64,000 bases of DNA from an uncultured Bacteroides sp. (GTDB lineage: Bacteria > Bacteroidota > Bacteroidia > Bacteroidales > Bacteroidaceae). The notes beneath the pieces were generated by a model. The model did no database searches, was not told where the DNA came from, and worked only from the letters and a program-made list of their open reading frames with translations. Position numbers and translations under genes: made by a program. The stretch spans positions 124,001-188,000 of the forward strand of contig CANPJW010000001.1 in assembly GCA_947574505.1 (NCBI GenBank), in the 5' to 3' direction. Shown piece by piece: positions 7,743-17,385 of the stretch (positions are counted from its first letter, which is position 1; the number at the start of each line of letters is the position of its first letter).

Positions 7743-9956
7743 ATGAGAAAATTAATCAATCTGATTGCCTTATTAATCATGGCTTCATCTGTAACATGGG
7801 CACAAGACAAGAAAAGTTTCACACTGGAAGACTTGATGCCGGGAGGAAACAATTATTATAACCTGCTTCCACAAAACCTGTATGGTTTGCAATGGTGGGG
7901 AGATGTATGCATCAACGCCGACATAGAAGAGGTAAAAACCATCCAGCCGGCAAATGGGAAGGAAAACGTACTTATCACTTTGCAGGAAGTGAATGAACTG
8001 TTGGCAAACAAGGAATTAGGGAAAATCAACCACTTCAGGAATGCATCTTTCCCATACGCTGAAAAGATGATGCTGGTAAATACCACATCCAATAAAGTGC
8101 TGATCGATTTAACTAAAAAGGAAATAATATGGAGTCAGCCTCTCTCTCCTAAAGCCGCCAACCAGGACTGGAACAAGGAAAGCCGTTCATTGGCTTATAC
8201 CCTTGACAACAATCTGTTTGTAACGACTGCCGACGGGAAAACGCAACAAGTCACCGACGAACCGAAAGGCATCGTATGCGGACAAAGTGTACACCGTCAG
8301 GAATTTGGTATCTCGAAAGGTACTTTCTGGAGTCCGAAAGGAAATCTGCTTGCTTTCTACCGCATGGACGAAAGCATGGTAACCGATTATCCACAAGTAA
8401 ATACCTCCACCCGCATAGCGACACTGGAGCCGGACAAGTATCCGATGGCAGGAATGACCAGCCACAAAGTGACTGTCGGCATCTACAATCCGGAGACCCA
8501 AAAAACAGTTTATCTGAAAGCCGGAGACCCTACCGACCGTTATTTCACCAATATCAGCTGGAGTCCTGACGAGAAAAGCGTTTATGTCATTGAACTGAAC
8601 CGTGACCAGAACCATGCCCTGCTATGCTGCTATGACGCGGAAACAGGAGAGCCACTGAAAAATAACCCCCTTTACGAAGAGGAGCATACTAAATATGTAG
8701 AACCCCAACATCCCATCGTCTTTCTGCCATGGGACCACACGAAGTTTATCTATCAGAGCCAGCGCGACGGCTACAACCATCTTTACCTGATGGACACCAA
8801 GACTTCCGTATATCCGGAATCACATGGAGCCGCGGCCGGAGGTTCTTACCGGGAAAGCTACAAGACCAGACAGCTTACCCAAGGCAACTGGGTAGTACAA
8901 AACATCCTCGGATTCAATGAAAAGACCAAGGAAGTCATCATCATGAGCACAGAGGTTTCCCCTTTGCAGAGCAACGCATACGCTGTGAATGTAAAGACAG
9001 GCAAACGCCGCCTCATCGGCAATAAAGACGGTATGCATCATGTACAACTGTCCGGTAGCGGCAACTATGTGATAGACAATTATACTTCTTTCACCATTCC
9101 CCGGAATATCGAGATCGTTCCCACTTCCGGAAAGGGAAAGACTATCAGCCTGTTGACCGCCACCAATCCGTTGGAAGCATACAATATGCCCGAAATCACT
9201 GTCGGTACCCTCAAGGCAGCCGACGGCAAGACCGACTTATACTACCGCCTGATAAAGCCGGTGAATTTTGACCCCAACAAAAAATACCCGGCCGTAGTCT
9301 ACGTGTATGGCGGACCACATGCCCAACTAATCCACAACAACCGCAACTATGACGCCCGCGGATGGGATATTTACATGGCACAACTGGGTTACGTCATGCT
9401 GACCGTTGACAACCGGGGCAGTGACAACCGGGGACTGGAATTTGAGAACTGTACGTTCCGCCAATTGGGAACCGAAGAGATGAAAGACCAGGTAAAAGGA
9501 GTGGATTTCTTAAAATCATTGGGTTATGTGGACAATAACCGCATTGGCGTACATGGTTGGAGCTTCGGTGGTTTCATGACCACCAACTTGATGCTGACTT
9601 ACCCCGAACTATTCAAAGTAGGAGTAGCCGGCGGTCCTGTCATCGACTGGGCTTACTACGAAGTAATGTACGGCGAACGCTACATGGATACTCCGCAAAC
9701 CAACCCCGAAGGCTACAAGAACGCCAACCTGAAGCTGAGAGCCGGAAACCTGAAAGGACGCTTGGAAGTGATCATTGGCGCCAATGACCCCACTTGTGTT
9801 CCCCAGCACAGCATCAGTTTCCTCCGTGCCTGCATTGATGCCGGAACCCAACCCGATTTCTTTATGTATCCGGGCGACGGTCATAATATGTTCGGACGCG
9901 ACCGTGTGCACTTGTATGAACGCATTACACGCTATTTTGAAGACCACTTAAAATAA
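7743..9956 (+). CDS. Dipeptidyl-peptidase IV-like S9 serine peptidase
   Basis: A 737-residue secreted or periplasmic peptidase. An N-terminal signal peptide (residues 1-20, ending VTWAQ) is followed by an eight-bladed beta-propeller typical of DPP-IV (about 60-490) and an alpha/beta-hydrolase domain (about 510-737). The catalytic triad can be read: Ser607 in GWSFGG, Asp682 in GANDPT, and His714 in DGHNMF. DPP-IV enzymes remove X-Pro or X-Ala dipeptides. It starts 6 bp after the methyltransferase stop and is followed 15 bp later by purD, so a methyltransferase-peptidase-purD transcript is likely. Confidence 0.93.
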   Translation: MRKLINLIALLIMASSVTWAQDKKSFTLEDLMPGGNNYYNLLPQNLYGLQWWGDVCINADIEEVKTIQPANGKENVLITLQEVNELLANKELGKINHFRNASFPYAEKMMLVNTTSNKVLIDLTKKEIIWSQPLSPKAANQDWNKESRSLAYTLDNNLFVTTADGKTQQVTDEPKGIVCGQSVHRQEFGISKGTFWSPKGNLLAFYRMDESMVTDYPQVNTSTRIATLEPDKYPMAGMTSHKVTVGIYNPETQKTVYLKAGDPTDRYFTNISWSPDEKSVYVIELNRDQNHALLCCYDAETGEPLKNNPLYEEEHTKYVEPQHPIVFLPWDHTKFIYQSQRDGYNHLYLMDTKTSVYPESHGAAAGGSYRESYKTRQLTQGNWVVQNILGFNEKTKEVIIMSTEVSPLQSNAYAVNVKTGKRRLIGNKDGMHHVQLSGSGNYVIDNYTSFTIPRNIEIVPTSGKGKTISLLTATNPLEAYNMPEITVGTLKAADGKTDLYYRLIKPVNFDPNKKYPAVVYVYGGPHAQLIHNNRNYDARGWDIYMAQLGYVMLTVDNRGSDNRGLEFENCTFRQLGTEEMKDQVKGVDFLKSLGYVDNNRIGVHGWSFGGFMTTNLMLTYPELFKVGVAGGPVIDWAYYEVMYGERYMDTPQTNPEGYKNANLKLRAGNLKGRLEVIIGANDPTCVPQHSISFLRACIDAGTQPDFFMYPGDGHNMFGRDRVHLYERITRYFEDHLK

Positions 9957-9971
9957 ACAAAAGATAAGATT

Positions 9972-11240
9972 ATGAAACTGTTGCTATTAGGCTCAGGCGG
10001 ACGTGAACACGCCCTGGCATGGAAGATTGCTCAAAGTCCCAAAATCGAGAAACTCTATATCGCCCCGGGAAATGCCGGCACAAGTAATGTAGGCGAGAAT
10101 GTAGCGATTAAAGCAGATGACTTTACAGCAATCAGAGAGTTTGTAGTAAAGAATAATATAGATATGGTAGTGGTAGGTCCCGAAGACCCGTTAGTCAAAG
10201 GAATCTATGACTATTTCAAAAAAGATGAAGCGCTGAAAAACATTCCTGTTATCGGGCCTTCAAAAGCGGGTGCGGTACTGGAAGGCAGCAAGGAGTTCGC
10301 CAAAGGCTTCATGCAACGCCATAATATCCCGACAGCCGGTTACAAAAGTATCACTGCCGCAAATCTGGAAGAAGGACTAGCCTTTCTGGAAACATTGGAA
10401 GCTCCATACGTACTGAAAGCCGACGGTCTTTGCGCCGGAAAAGGCGTACTGATTCTGCCCACCCTGGAAGAAGCCAAGAAAGAATTGAAAGAAATGCTGA
10501 GCGGAATGTTCGGTGACGCTTCCGCCACCGTAGTGATTGAAGAATTCCTGAGCGGTATAGAATGTTCCGTATTCGTTCTGACCGATGGAAAGAACTACAA
10601 GATTCTGCCCGAAGCAAAAGACTACAAACGCATCGGCGAAGGCGACAAAGGGCTGAACACCGGTGGTATGGGTAGTGTATCTCCTGTTCCGTTTGCCGAC
10701 AAAGCATGGATGGAAAAAGTGGAAGAACGTATCATCCGCCCCACAGTAGAAGGACTGGCAGCAGAAGGCATCGACTATAAAGGCTTTATCTTCTTCGGCC
10801 TGATTAATGTAAAAGGCGAACCGATGGTCATTGAATACAATGTACGCATGGGCGACCCGGAAACGGAAAGTGTCATGCTGCGCATCAAGAGTGACTTGGT
10901 GGAACTGCTTGAAGGAGTGGCAACAGGCAATCTGAATGAAAAAGTCCTGGAGATAGACCCCCGTTCGGCAGTATGCGTCATGCTGGTATCCGGCGGATAT
11001 CCGGAACATTATGACAAGGGATTTGCCATCAGCGGAGTAGAAGAGATTGAAAACAGCATTGTATTCCATGCAGGAACAGCACTGAAAGACGGACAGGTAG
11101 TCACTAGCGGCGGACGTGTCATTGCAGTCAGCTCCTACGGTGCCAATAAAGAAGAAGCCTTGGCACAATCATTCGCCAATGCGAAGAAAATCAATTTCGA
11201 CAAGAAATATTTCCGTTCAGATATTGGATTCGACCTGTAA
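9972..11240 (+). CDS. purD: Phosphoribosylamine-glycine ligase (GARS)
   Basis: A 422-residue cytoplasmic enzyme of purine synthesis that joins 5-phosphoribosylamine and glycine with ATP. The N-terminal domain begins [18 protein letters not shown]. The ATP-grasp domain includes [11 protein letters not shown] and the metal-binding [12 protein letters not shown] near residue 290. The length is the family norm. It lies in a tight plus-strand run: 15 bp after the S9 peptidase and 18 bp before a multipass membrane protein. Confidence 0.97.
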   Translation: MKLLLLGSGGREHALAWKIAQSPKIEKLYIAPGNAGTSNVGENVAIKADDFTAIREFVVKNNIDMVVVGPEDPLVKGIYDYFKKDEALKNIPVIGPSKAGAVLEGSKEFAKGFMQRHNIPTAGYKSITAANLEEGLAFLETLEAPYVLKADGLCAGKGVLILPTLEEAKKELKEMLSGMFGDASATVVIEEFLSGIECSVFVLTDGKNYKILPEAKDYKRIGEGDKGLNTGGMGSVSPVPFADKAWMEKVEERIIRPTVEGLAAEGIDYKGFIFFGLINVKGEPMVIEYNVRMGDPETESVMLRIKSDLVELLEGVATGNLNEKVLEIDPRSAVCVMLVSGGYPEHYDKGFAISGVEEIENSIVFHAGTALKDGQVVTSGGRVIAVSSYGANKEEALAQSFANAKKINFDKKYFRSDIGFDL

Positions 11241-11258
11241 TCAGCGGACTATCAACCC

Positions 11259-12194
11259 ATGGCAGGCTATGACAAATTCCAAATAGATATGGCAAAGGGA
11301 AGATTCACCTTCCCTGTTGCCATCCTTATATGCCTGCTTCTCCGGATCATCACGGGCAATGAATGGCAGGATGTAATCAATTTGCTGGTCTGTGCTTTGA
11401 CTGCCTATCTGCTGATCGAGATAAACACCGCCTTCACGCTGATACGGACACGCAGTACCTTGCATGTCAGCTTTTACGTATTCCTGTCCACGGCCTGCCT
11501 GTTTCTGCATTCCTTCCAGTATGCCGTTTTTGCGCCACTCACTTTTCTGATCGCTATTTCCCAATTATTCAGCAGCTACGAATCTCCCTATCCGGCGGGA
11601 AGTATATTCCACGCTTTCTTTTTCATCGGACTGGGAAGCCTGTTGTTTCCACAGTTGCTTTACTTTGTACCTCTGTTCTATTTGGGGATGATCAGTTTCA
11701 GATCCCTGTCACTCAAAAGTTTCTTTGCCGGACTTACAGGACTCTGTGTGCCCTACTGGCTCTTTTTCGGCTATGCGTTCTATTACGACAAAATGAATCT
11801 CTTCTATCACCCTTTACAGGAGCTTATTCATTTTCAACCCATCAGTTATGGGACATTAGGGATGGACAGAATCATATCCTGTGGAATCATCACCTTGATA
11901 TCACTGGTCAGCAGCGTGCATTATTTCCATGTTTCTTATTTAGACAAGGTACGCACGCGTATATTCCTTTTTTTCCTGATCGCCGTTGAAGCCTGGATTT
12001 ATTTACTGGGTATCTTACAGCCACAGCATTTCGACATCCTGTTGCAGATGCAGGTCATTGTAGGATCCATTTTAACAGGACATTTATTTACTTTAACCCA
12101 CAACCGCTTTACCGGCATCTTTTTCATCATTACATTTGTTCTATTAATAGTTCTAACTATATACAATTTATGGATGCAATTCTTCAATTCCTGA
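11259..12194 (+). CDS. Multipass inner-membrane protein, unknown function
   Basis: A 311-residue hydrophobic protein with about eight predicted membrane segments and few conserved polar residues. It starts 18 bp after purD and its 3' end overlaps the DedA-type gene by 25 bp, so it belongs to the same transcript. A second in-frame ATG at 11289 (MAKGRFTFPV) could also be the start. I do not recognise a named family with certainty. No enzyme motif is visible. Confidence 0.75.
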   Translation: MAGYDKFQIDMAKGRFTFPVAILICLLLRIITGNEWQDVINLLVCALTAYLLIEINTAFTLIRTRSTLHVSFYVFLSTACLFLHSFQYAVFAPLTFLIAISQLFSSYESPYPAGSIFHAFFFIGLGSLLFPQLLYFVPLFYLGMISFRSLSLKSFFAGLTGLCVPYWLFFGYAFYYDKMNLFYHPLQELIHFQPISYGTLGMDRIISCGIITLISLVSSVHYFHVSYLDKVRTRIFLFFLIAVEAWIYLLGILQPQHFDILLQMQVIVGSILTGHLFTLTHNRFTGIFFIITFVLLIVLTIYNLWMQFFNS

Positions 12195-12637
12195 TCGACT
12201 GGGGATATTGGGGTCTTTTTCTAGGCTCTTTTATAGCCGGAAGTGTTCTCCCCTTCAGTTCGGAGGCCGTATTGGCAGCCTGTGTAGGTCCGTTGGGCTT
12301 AGACCCGGTGATCAGTATAACCGCCGCCACCGCCGGCAATGTTGCCGGAGGCATGACCTGCTACTGGATGGGACATCTGGGCAATATGGAATGGATCGAG
12401 AAATATTTTCATGTAAAAAAAGAGAAGATGGACCGTGCGGAGCGGTTTGTACACGGACGGGGTGCCTGGATGGCTTTCTTCGCCTTTATCCCTATTTTGG
12501 GAAGTGCCATATCCATTGTATTGGGCATGATGCGTGCCAATATATGGATTGTCATTCTCGCTATGACCATCGGAAAGATACTCCGCTACGCCTTATTGGT
12601 ATGGGGAGTATTGGAAGCCTCCGCTTTAATGCATTAA
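12170..12637 (+). CDS. DedA/YqaA-type small membrane protein
   Basis: A 155-residue inner-membrane protein of the SNARE-associated/VTT (DedA-like, YqaA) family, which is linked to lipid or solute transport across the bilayer. Conserved features include the re-entrant region LGSFIAGSVLPFSSEAVL, the GNVAGGMTCYWMGHLG segment, and the amphipathic FVHGRGAWMAFFAFIPILGSAISI region that contains the family's proline. It is short, as YqaA proteins are. Its start lies inside the end of the upstream gene (25-bp overlap), which suggests translational coupling. mnmD follows 4 bp later. Confidence 0.85.
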   Translation: MDAILQFLIDWGYWGLFLGSFIAGSVLPFSSEAVLAACVGPLGLDPVISITAATAGNVAGGMTCYWMGHLGNMEWIEKYFHVKKEKMDRAERFVHGRGAWMAFFAFIPILGSAISIVLGMMRANIWIVILAMTIGKILRYALLVWGVLEASALMH

Positions 12638-12641
12638 AATT

Positions 12642-13325
12642 ATGAAACTGGAACAAACAGCAGATGGAAGTTATACCCTCTATGTACCCGAACTGGACGA
12701 ACATTATCATTCGGTGAAAGGGGCACTGACGGAGTCACAACATATTTTTATCGAAATGGGATTAAAGCATTCTCCCGTTTCCGAGCCCCACATTCTGGAG
12801 ATAGGACTAGGAACAGGGCTGAATGCCTTTCTGACACTGCTTTCAGCAGAAGAGACCCGACGGAAAGTACATTATACCGGTATCGAACGCTATCCGTTAG
12901 CCGAAGAAACCTTGAAGCAACTGGACTACCCCCGCCTGATCGGCAAACAGCATGAGGAGGATTATTACGCCATTCACCGGGCGCCCTGGAACACAGAAAC
13001 AGAGGTATCCCCTTGGTTCACATTACATAAAATTGAAGATGATTTTACCCGGCTTTTCAACCCGGAGGAAGGCAGCCGTCCCGCCGTTCCCTTATACGAT
13101 ATCATCTACTTTGATGCCTTCGCTCCCGAAAAACAACCCGAAATGTGGGAACAATCTCTTTTCGATACTTTATACAAGGTATTGAATGAAGGAGGTATCC
13201 TGACAACTTACTGTGCCAAAGGGGTGGTAAGAAGGATGCTGCAAACAGCCGGATTCACAGTAGAACGCCTTCCCGGCCCTCCGGGGGGAAAACGCGAGAT
13301 ACTGCGGGCAACCAAGTCTGATTAA
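12642..13325 (+). CDS. mnmD: tRNA (mnm5s2U34)-methyltransferase, MnmD type
   Basis: A 227-residue class I SAM-dependent methyltransferase matching the methyltransferase half of MnmC (DUF752). It completes 5-methylaminomethyl-2-thiouridine at tRNA wobble position 34. The SAM-binding loop is EIGLGTGLNAFLTLL (residues about 51-65) and the catalytic-site motif is YFDAFAPEKQPEMW. The C-terminus carries the family's GPPGGKREILRA. The FAD-dependent oxidase half of MnmC is missing, which defines the stand-alone MnmD form. It is the last gene of the purD run. Confidence 0.88.
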   Translation: MKLEQTADGSYTLYVPELDEHYHSVKGALTESQHIFIEMGLKHSPVSEPHILEIGLGTGLNAFLTLLSAEETRRKVHYTGIERYPLAEETLKQLDYPRLIGKQHEEDYYAIHRAPWNTETEVSPWFTLHKIEDDFTRLFNPEEGSRPAVPLYDIIYFDAFAPEKQPEMWEQSLFDTLYKVLNEGGILTTYCAKGVVRRMLQTAGFTVERLPGPPGGKREILRATKSD

Positions 13326-13521
13326 ACTTCTAGGACCGAAACTGATGAATGGTCAAGTTTCACCTAAAACAGTAAAACCGTTGTAAAATCCTTCAAATCC
13401 GTCATATACGCATAACTGCATATTTATCAGCAAATTACCATGAAACATTCATCGCTGAATCCGTCATAGATTCTTCATATTCTTTCTCCACGCTGAGATG
13501 ATTGCCGTTATATACATAAAA

Positions 13522-13550
13522 AATCTCCGGCTTGTCACAAGCCAGAGATT
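13522..13550. terminator. Hairpin terminator between convergent genes
   Basis: A 13-bp stem with one mismatch (AATCTCCGGCTTG against CAAGCCAGAGATT) has a 3-nt loop. It is followed by CTGTTTTA on the plus strand and by TTTTATG on the minus strand, so it may stop transcripts from both sides. Confidence 0.65.
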
Positions 13551-13679
13551 CTGTTTTATAAATCTAAAGTTTTTATTATATAAGATTCTCCTGTCGGAGA
13601 AAGTCTTATCTTGCTGAAAAAATGAACTTTATCCGAATTGGGATTGTATCGTTTCCTGATAAATTCATTTGTTTAGAAG

Positions 13680-13713
13680 GAACCGCTCCCCCACGAGAGG
13701 GAAGCAGTTTTTT
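13680..13713 (+). terminator. Hairpin with T-run downstream of mnmD, next to the lipoprotein stop
   Basis: AACCGCTCCC pairs with GGGAAGCAGTT (two wobble pairs) and is followed by TTTTTT on the plus strand. It lies 9 bp beyond the stop of the minus-strand lipoprotein gene and may act on that transcript too. Confidence 0.55.
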
Positions 13714-13721
13714 AACCAAGT

Positions 13722-16604
13722 TTATTTTGCAGCTTTAACAACTACTTTCAGAGTCTTAGTTACACCGAATACATCTTTCAGTTTGAATTCGATAGTAACA
13801 GGTTCTGTAGTACCAATGCTAGAAGGCAACTGGATCATGATACCACCAGGAACAGCAGCATAGCCTTCACTCTTCACAGCTTCGTTAGCACCAAGATCTG
13901 TAACGATAACATCTGTTGCACTGATAGTGCCTGGTTCCCAAGCTCTGGTCTTGGTATTAGCATTAGTTACGAATTTAGCATTAGTGTTAACCGTACCTAC
14001 AGAAACAGGGATAGCAACTTTGTTACCGTTCTTGTAATAGTATGCAGATGCATTAGCATTAGCCAGCGTGAAGTTTGTAGCGAATCCTTCAGTACCTTCT
14101 TCAAATCCTTGACGGAGGTTCATATCAGAACGCTTATCCACATTGCCGTCAGCCTTAACACCGTCGAACAGATAGAATGTATCATCCAAAGCATCCACCA
14201 AAGTAAAGTCAGCATCTGTCAGAACCACTTCACGAGTTACATTGTTAGAAGTAAATTCTTTCTTAGCTTCTACCTTCTTAGCGTCACCCATCAAGCTAGC
14301 GAATCTCAGAGTAAAGTCTGATACTTGTTCCTTAGTTGCCGGATATACTCCGTAGAACCTGTAGTTGGCAACTATCGGAAGATTAGCTTCTCCAATAGTT
14401 ACATTTCCAACAAGAGTACGTGTATTCCATTCTTTTGCAAGACTTGAATATACGATATTAGTCAAAGGAATATTCTGAAGTCTCGTAGCATAATCTTGAC
14501 CTAACACTTCATAACCGGAATAAGTAAACCAATTATCTACATTTTCATTATGGCTCAAAGTATAGTACTGAGCTGTAGAACCAAATACAGTATATTGTTT
14601 AGCATATGCAGTAGTAAATGCTTCATAGAATGGAACACTCATAATTTCTACATCGCCTTCTTTTACCAAGTCACCATAAATGCTCAATACATTCTTCTTG
14701 TCATTCCAGATAGCCTTCTCACCGTTTACACGAGTAATATCCAAAGTCGGCTGAGTGAATTCGAATGGCAAGATGATCGAAGCAACAGGTGTGTTGGTGT
14801 CTTCATCTTTCACTGTCAAAGTCAACTGATAAGCGTTCTTCAAAGTGAAGTTATACGGATATCCTTCAGATACAACGAACTGGAATGTTATGGTGTTGTC
14901 CACAATAGCATAACGAACATTATACCCTTTTGTCCAGTTATCCCAATATTCATTGTTTTCGCCTTCACCACCAATCAATTCGAAATCAATGCGTCCAGCT
15001 TCAACGGCACTCTTCCATACAGCCTTTTCTATAGCACTCATTTCATTGATTATTTTATCCAATGAATAAGCCTTAGTATTAAGAGCAAATACTTGCTTCT
15101 CATTAGCAGACCAAGAACCAGTAGTAGGTCTCAGTTCAGGATTATAATTAGGATCCTTGTCGTTTTCAACAATTAACTTAGCATCCATCGGAGTATACAG
15201 ACGTTCCAAAGTAATTTCATGAGCATTTGCCATTTCTTCACGCTGATAAGCAAAGAAGTGAGGCGCATCTTTATCGCCTTGTACGATAGTACCGTCCATC
15301 AAAATGTAGTTGTAAACAAACTCAATGTAGTTATTTACTCCTGTTTCTCTTGTGAACTTGAAGCTATGACCTTCTTTATCTATTTCCACACCATACAACT
15401 GTGCGTTCTTCAAGTTCTTGGCAGATTGTTCCAAAGTAATCCAGTAGTCATATACAGCAGCTGCATCTACAGACGGAGAAATATAAGAAACAATAGGAGT
15501 ATAATCTACATTAACTGCACAATTTTCCAAGTTGCGCAAACCTACATTAACTTCGCCAATCTTCTTCAACTGAGCACTCAAATCATACGGAGTTTTAATT
15601 ATTGTTTCATTCAAAGTAGCAGTCAGAGACAAAGCGTGTTTTGCACCGTCATTAGCCTTGAACAACAGATAGTTCTTCGTTCTGGCATCATCAATATTTT
15701 CATAACGGACAAAGTCATGAGGCAATACCCATACTGCATTTTCAGAAGTGGCTCTAGTCAATACACCCTTAAACGGAACAGCATCCTTAAACGGCAATTC
15801 TGTATCCACATTGGCAGAGTTCATCAAGTTGAATGAATAAGCAGAAGCATCTGTTCCCTGAGGATTAACCACAACTTCCAAGTCGCGATCAAGAGTGGTG
15901 TACAAACCTTTCTTCAAAGTTTTTTTGGCTGGTCCGTACTCAACATCCTTCTCATTAATTCCATAAAGTGCATGCATCGGATTAGCACCATTCAAGACAT
16001 CCATATAACCCATAGTAGCACTGCTCGGAATAAAAATAGTCTGTTCATCACCATTTTCATCCTTTACAGTAATGTTCCAGCCACCTTTTACTTGTGCAGC
16101 TACCGCACCACCGGCAATATATTCTGTTTCAACGTATGCAGCCTTTTCGGTATCCCATACCATCCAGTAACCGTTTTCGCTAATCTTTGCATCATGTCCG
16201 GCAGCGGCAGCATCACCCGGTTCGCCCTGGTCACCCTTGTCACCCTTATCTCCTTTTGCAGGATATTCAGATTTCACACCGTCAAATGCCCAGTAACCGT
16301 CAATGATGGTCACAACTGTACCATTCTTACCGTCTTCACCTTTGTCACCTTTGATAGTTTCAATGGTACTTGTAGAATTGTCACTCCAGGTTACAGTGAT
16401 ACCGTCACCGTTCTTCACTACGTTGGTAACATACTTACCAGCATCAACTTTTGCCTGTAAAGCTGAAAGAGCCGACTTGATATCGACCAGTTCCTTGTCG
16501 ATGCGGTCAATGTCCTCATCATAGTCTTTACAAGACACAAATGTTCCTGTTGACGAAACCATCAAGGCTCCGAACAGAACTGCACTTAAAAACTTTTTGT
16601 TCAT
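13722..16604 (-). CDS. Large surface lipoprotein with collagen-like segment, candidate phase-variable product
   Basis: A 960-residue exported lipoprotein. The signal peptide ends in a lipobox with Cys25 and is followed at once by KDYDED, an acidic stretch like the Bacteroidota surface-export signal. Residues 28-56 form a likely coiled coil. Gly-x-y triplets occur at about 86-95 and 118-132 (GDKGDKGDQGEPGDA), between two copies of a GYW motif (103 and 145). The remaining 800 residues are beta-rich and I do not recognise them. The N-terminal part resembles what databases label the PL29-lyase N-terminal domain, but no lyase motif is visible. The gene lies 57 bp downstream of a short AraC-type regulator and an apparent invertible promoter. 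Confidence 0.85.
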   Translation of the reverse strand: MNKKFLSAVLFGALMVSSTGTFVSCKDYDEDIDRIDKELVDIKSALSALQAKVDAGKYVTNVVKNGDGITVTWSDNSTSTIETIKGDKGEDGKNGTVVTIIDGYWAFDGVKSEYPAKGDKGDKGDQGEPGDAAAAGHDAKISENGYWMVWDTEKAAYVETEYIAGGAVAAQVKGGWNITVKDENGDEQTIFIPSSATMGYMDVLNGANPMHALYGINEKDVEYGPAKKTLKKGLYTTLDRDLEVVVNPQGTDASAYSFNLMNSANVDTELPFKDAVPFKGVLTRATSENAVWVLPHDFVRYENIDDARTKNYLLFKANDGAKHALSLTATLNETIIKTPYDLSAQLKKIGEVNVGLRNLENCAVNVDYTPIVSYISPSVDAAAVYDYWITLEQSAKNLKNAQLYGVEIDKEGHSFKFTRETGVNNYIEFVYNYILMDGTIVQGDKDAPHFFAYQREEMANAHEITLERLYTPMDAKLIVENDKDPNYNPELRPTTGSWSANEKQVFALNTKAYSLDKIINEMSAIEKAVWKSAVEAGRIDFELIGGEGENNEYWDNWTKGYNVRYAIVDNTITFQFVVSEGYPYNFTLKNAYQLTLTVKDEDTNTPVASIILPFEFTQPTLDITRVNGEKAIWNDKKNVLSIYGDLVKEGDVEIMSVPFYEAFTTAYAKQYTVFGSTAQYYTLSHNENVDNWFTYSGYEVLGQDYATRLQNIPLTNIVYSSLAKEWNTRTLVGNVTIGEANLPIVANYRFYGVYPATKEQVSDFTLRFASLMGDAKKVEAKKEFTSNNVTREVVLTDADFTLVDALDDTFYLFDGVKADGNVDKRSDMNLRQGFEEGTEGFATNFTLANANASAYYYKNGNKVAIPVSVGTVNTNAKFVTNANTKTRAWEPGTISATDVIVTDLGANEAVKSEGYAAVPGGIMIQLPSSIGTTEPVTIEFKLKDVFGVTKTLKVVVKAAK

Positions 16605-16613
16605 AAATAAAGA

Positions 16614-16633
16614 TTTAAATTTATAAATTTAAA
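16614..16633. repeat. 20-bp perfect A/T palindrome before the lipoprotein start codon
   Basis: TTTAAATTTATAAATTTAAA equals its own reverse complement and lies 10 bp upstream of the lipoprotein ATG (16604, minus strand). It could be a regulator site or an mRNA structure at the ribosome-binding region. A/T richness of Bacteroidota leaders makes chance palindromes more likely. Confidence 0.6.
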
Positions 16634-16661
16634 AAACTAAAAATTGGTTATACATATACTG

Positions 16662-17159
16662 TTATAAAAGGACTTCATTCTCTATTTCCAAGTTCACCAG
16701 GTTCCTCTCGCGCGCCGCATACCGTTTCGGAGTCATACCCGTCTGACGGACGAAAGCCAGATAGAAAGGACTCTTCGAACCGAAACCGCTCCGTGACGGA
16801 ACCTCGCCCAGCGGACAACCGCCGTTGCGAAGCAGCTCCTTAGCGTATTCCACCCGGTAGCGGTTAAGCAACTCCTTCAGATGACAACCGAAGTAGCGGT
16901 TCACCGCATTGCTCAGGTAAGTCTGGTTTGTTTCGAGCATCATACTCAGTTTCTTTAACGAAAGAGAGGAATCGAGGAACGCCCGGCGTATCTCCAACTG
17001 ATACAATATACCTTTATATATAAGGCTGTCTGCCGGACGGACATCCGACAGTGACGAGAACCGCGCTGTCCATTCGCGACCGGCGGCACGATAGAGCAAT
17101 GTCTTCTGCCTTACAGAAGTGCTGCTCGTCTTTTTACGTCTCAGAAACAGGTATTCCAT
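16662..17159 (-). CDS. Short AraC-family transcription regulator
   Basis: A 165-residue protein whose residues about 60-150 form the two helix-turn-helix motifs of the AraC/XylS DNA-binding domain. The first motif covers LSLKKLSMMLETNQTYLSNAV. The second covers GFGSKSPFYLAFVRQTGMTPKRY, the usual AraC signature. There is no effector-binding domain. The N-terminus (MEYLFLRRKK) resembles the cytoplasmic side of a membrane anchor and could be what remains of a longer regulator, although an in-frame TAG just before the ATG makes this start firm. It lies 36 bp downstream of the invertible segment and 57 bp upstream of the lipoprotein gene, so both genes would be switched together. Confidence 0.85.
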   Translation of the reverse strand: MEYLFLRRKKTSSTSVRQKTLLYRAAGREWTARFSSLSDVRPADSLIYKGILYQLEIRRAFLDSSLSLKKLSMMLETNQTYLSNAVNRYFGCHLKELLNRYRVEYAKELLRNGGCPLGEVPSRSGFGSKSPFYLAFVRQTGMTPKRYAARERNLVNLEIENEVLL

Positions 17160-17197
17160 CTAAACTCGTTATTCGTTCTTATTGGCCTTTTATGCAG

Positions 17198-17215
17198 ATC
17201 TCTTAGTAAGAGATC
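17198..17215 (+). repeat. Left inverted repeat of the candidate invertible promoter
   Basis: ATCTCTTAGTAAGAGATC is the exact reverse complement of 17386-17403. The site is itself a quasi-palindrome extending over 17196-17216 around a central G. The right copy has a central C, which sets the inverted orientation. Confidence 0.85.
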
Positions 17216-17385
17216 TACAAACAGACGATAACAGGCTTTAAATCAAAATATTAACTATACAGATACAAGATTAAATCAGAGCCGGTAGAACCAGAAGAAA
17301 AACTTTTTTTCACAATATTCCATATTTTTTCCGCGAAAAGTGTACTAGTTATCAAAACTTTCCTTATTTTTGCACGTGAAATGTC

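Larger units (their letters stand above)
13326..13721. other. Intergenic region between mnmD and the collagen-like lipoprotein
   Basis: About 396 bases with no convincing gene; all frames longer than 15 codons are broken. It holds two hairpins, at 13522-13550 and 13680-13713, that separate the convergent transcripts. Confidence 0.6.

Noticed and set aside
10377..11168. 263-codon minus-strand frame opposite purD
   Set aside because: purD is certain on the plus strand; the antisense product is Cys/Phe/His-rich and has no recognisable domain.
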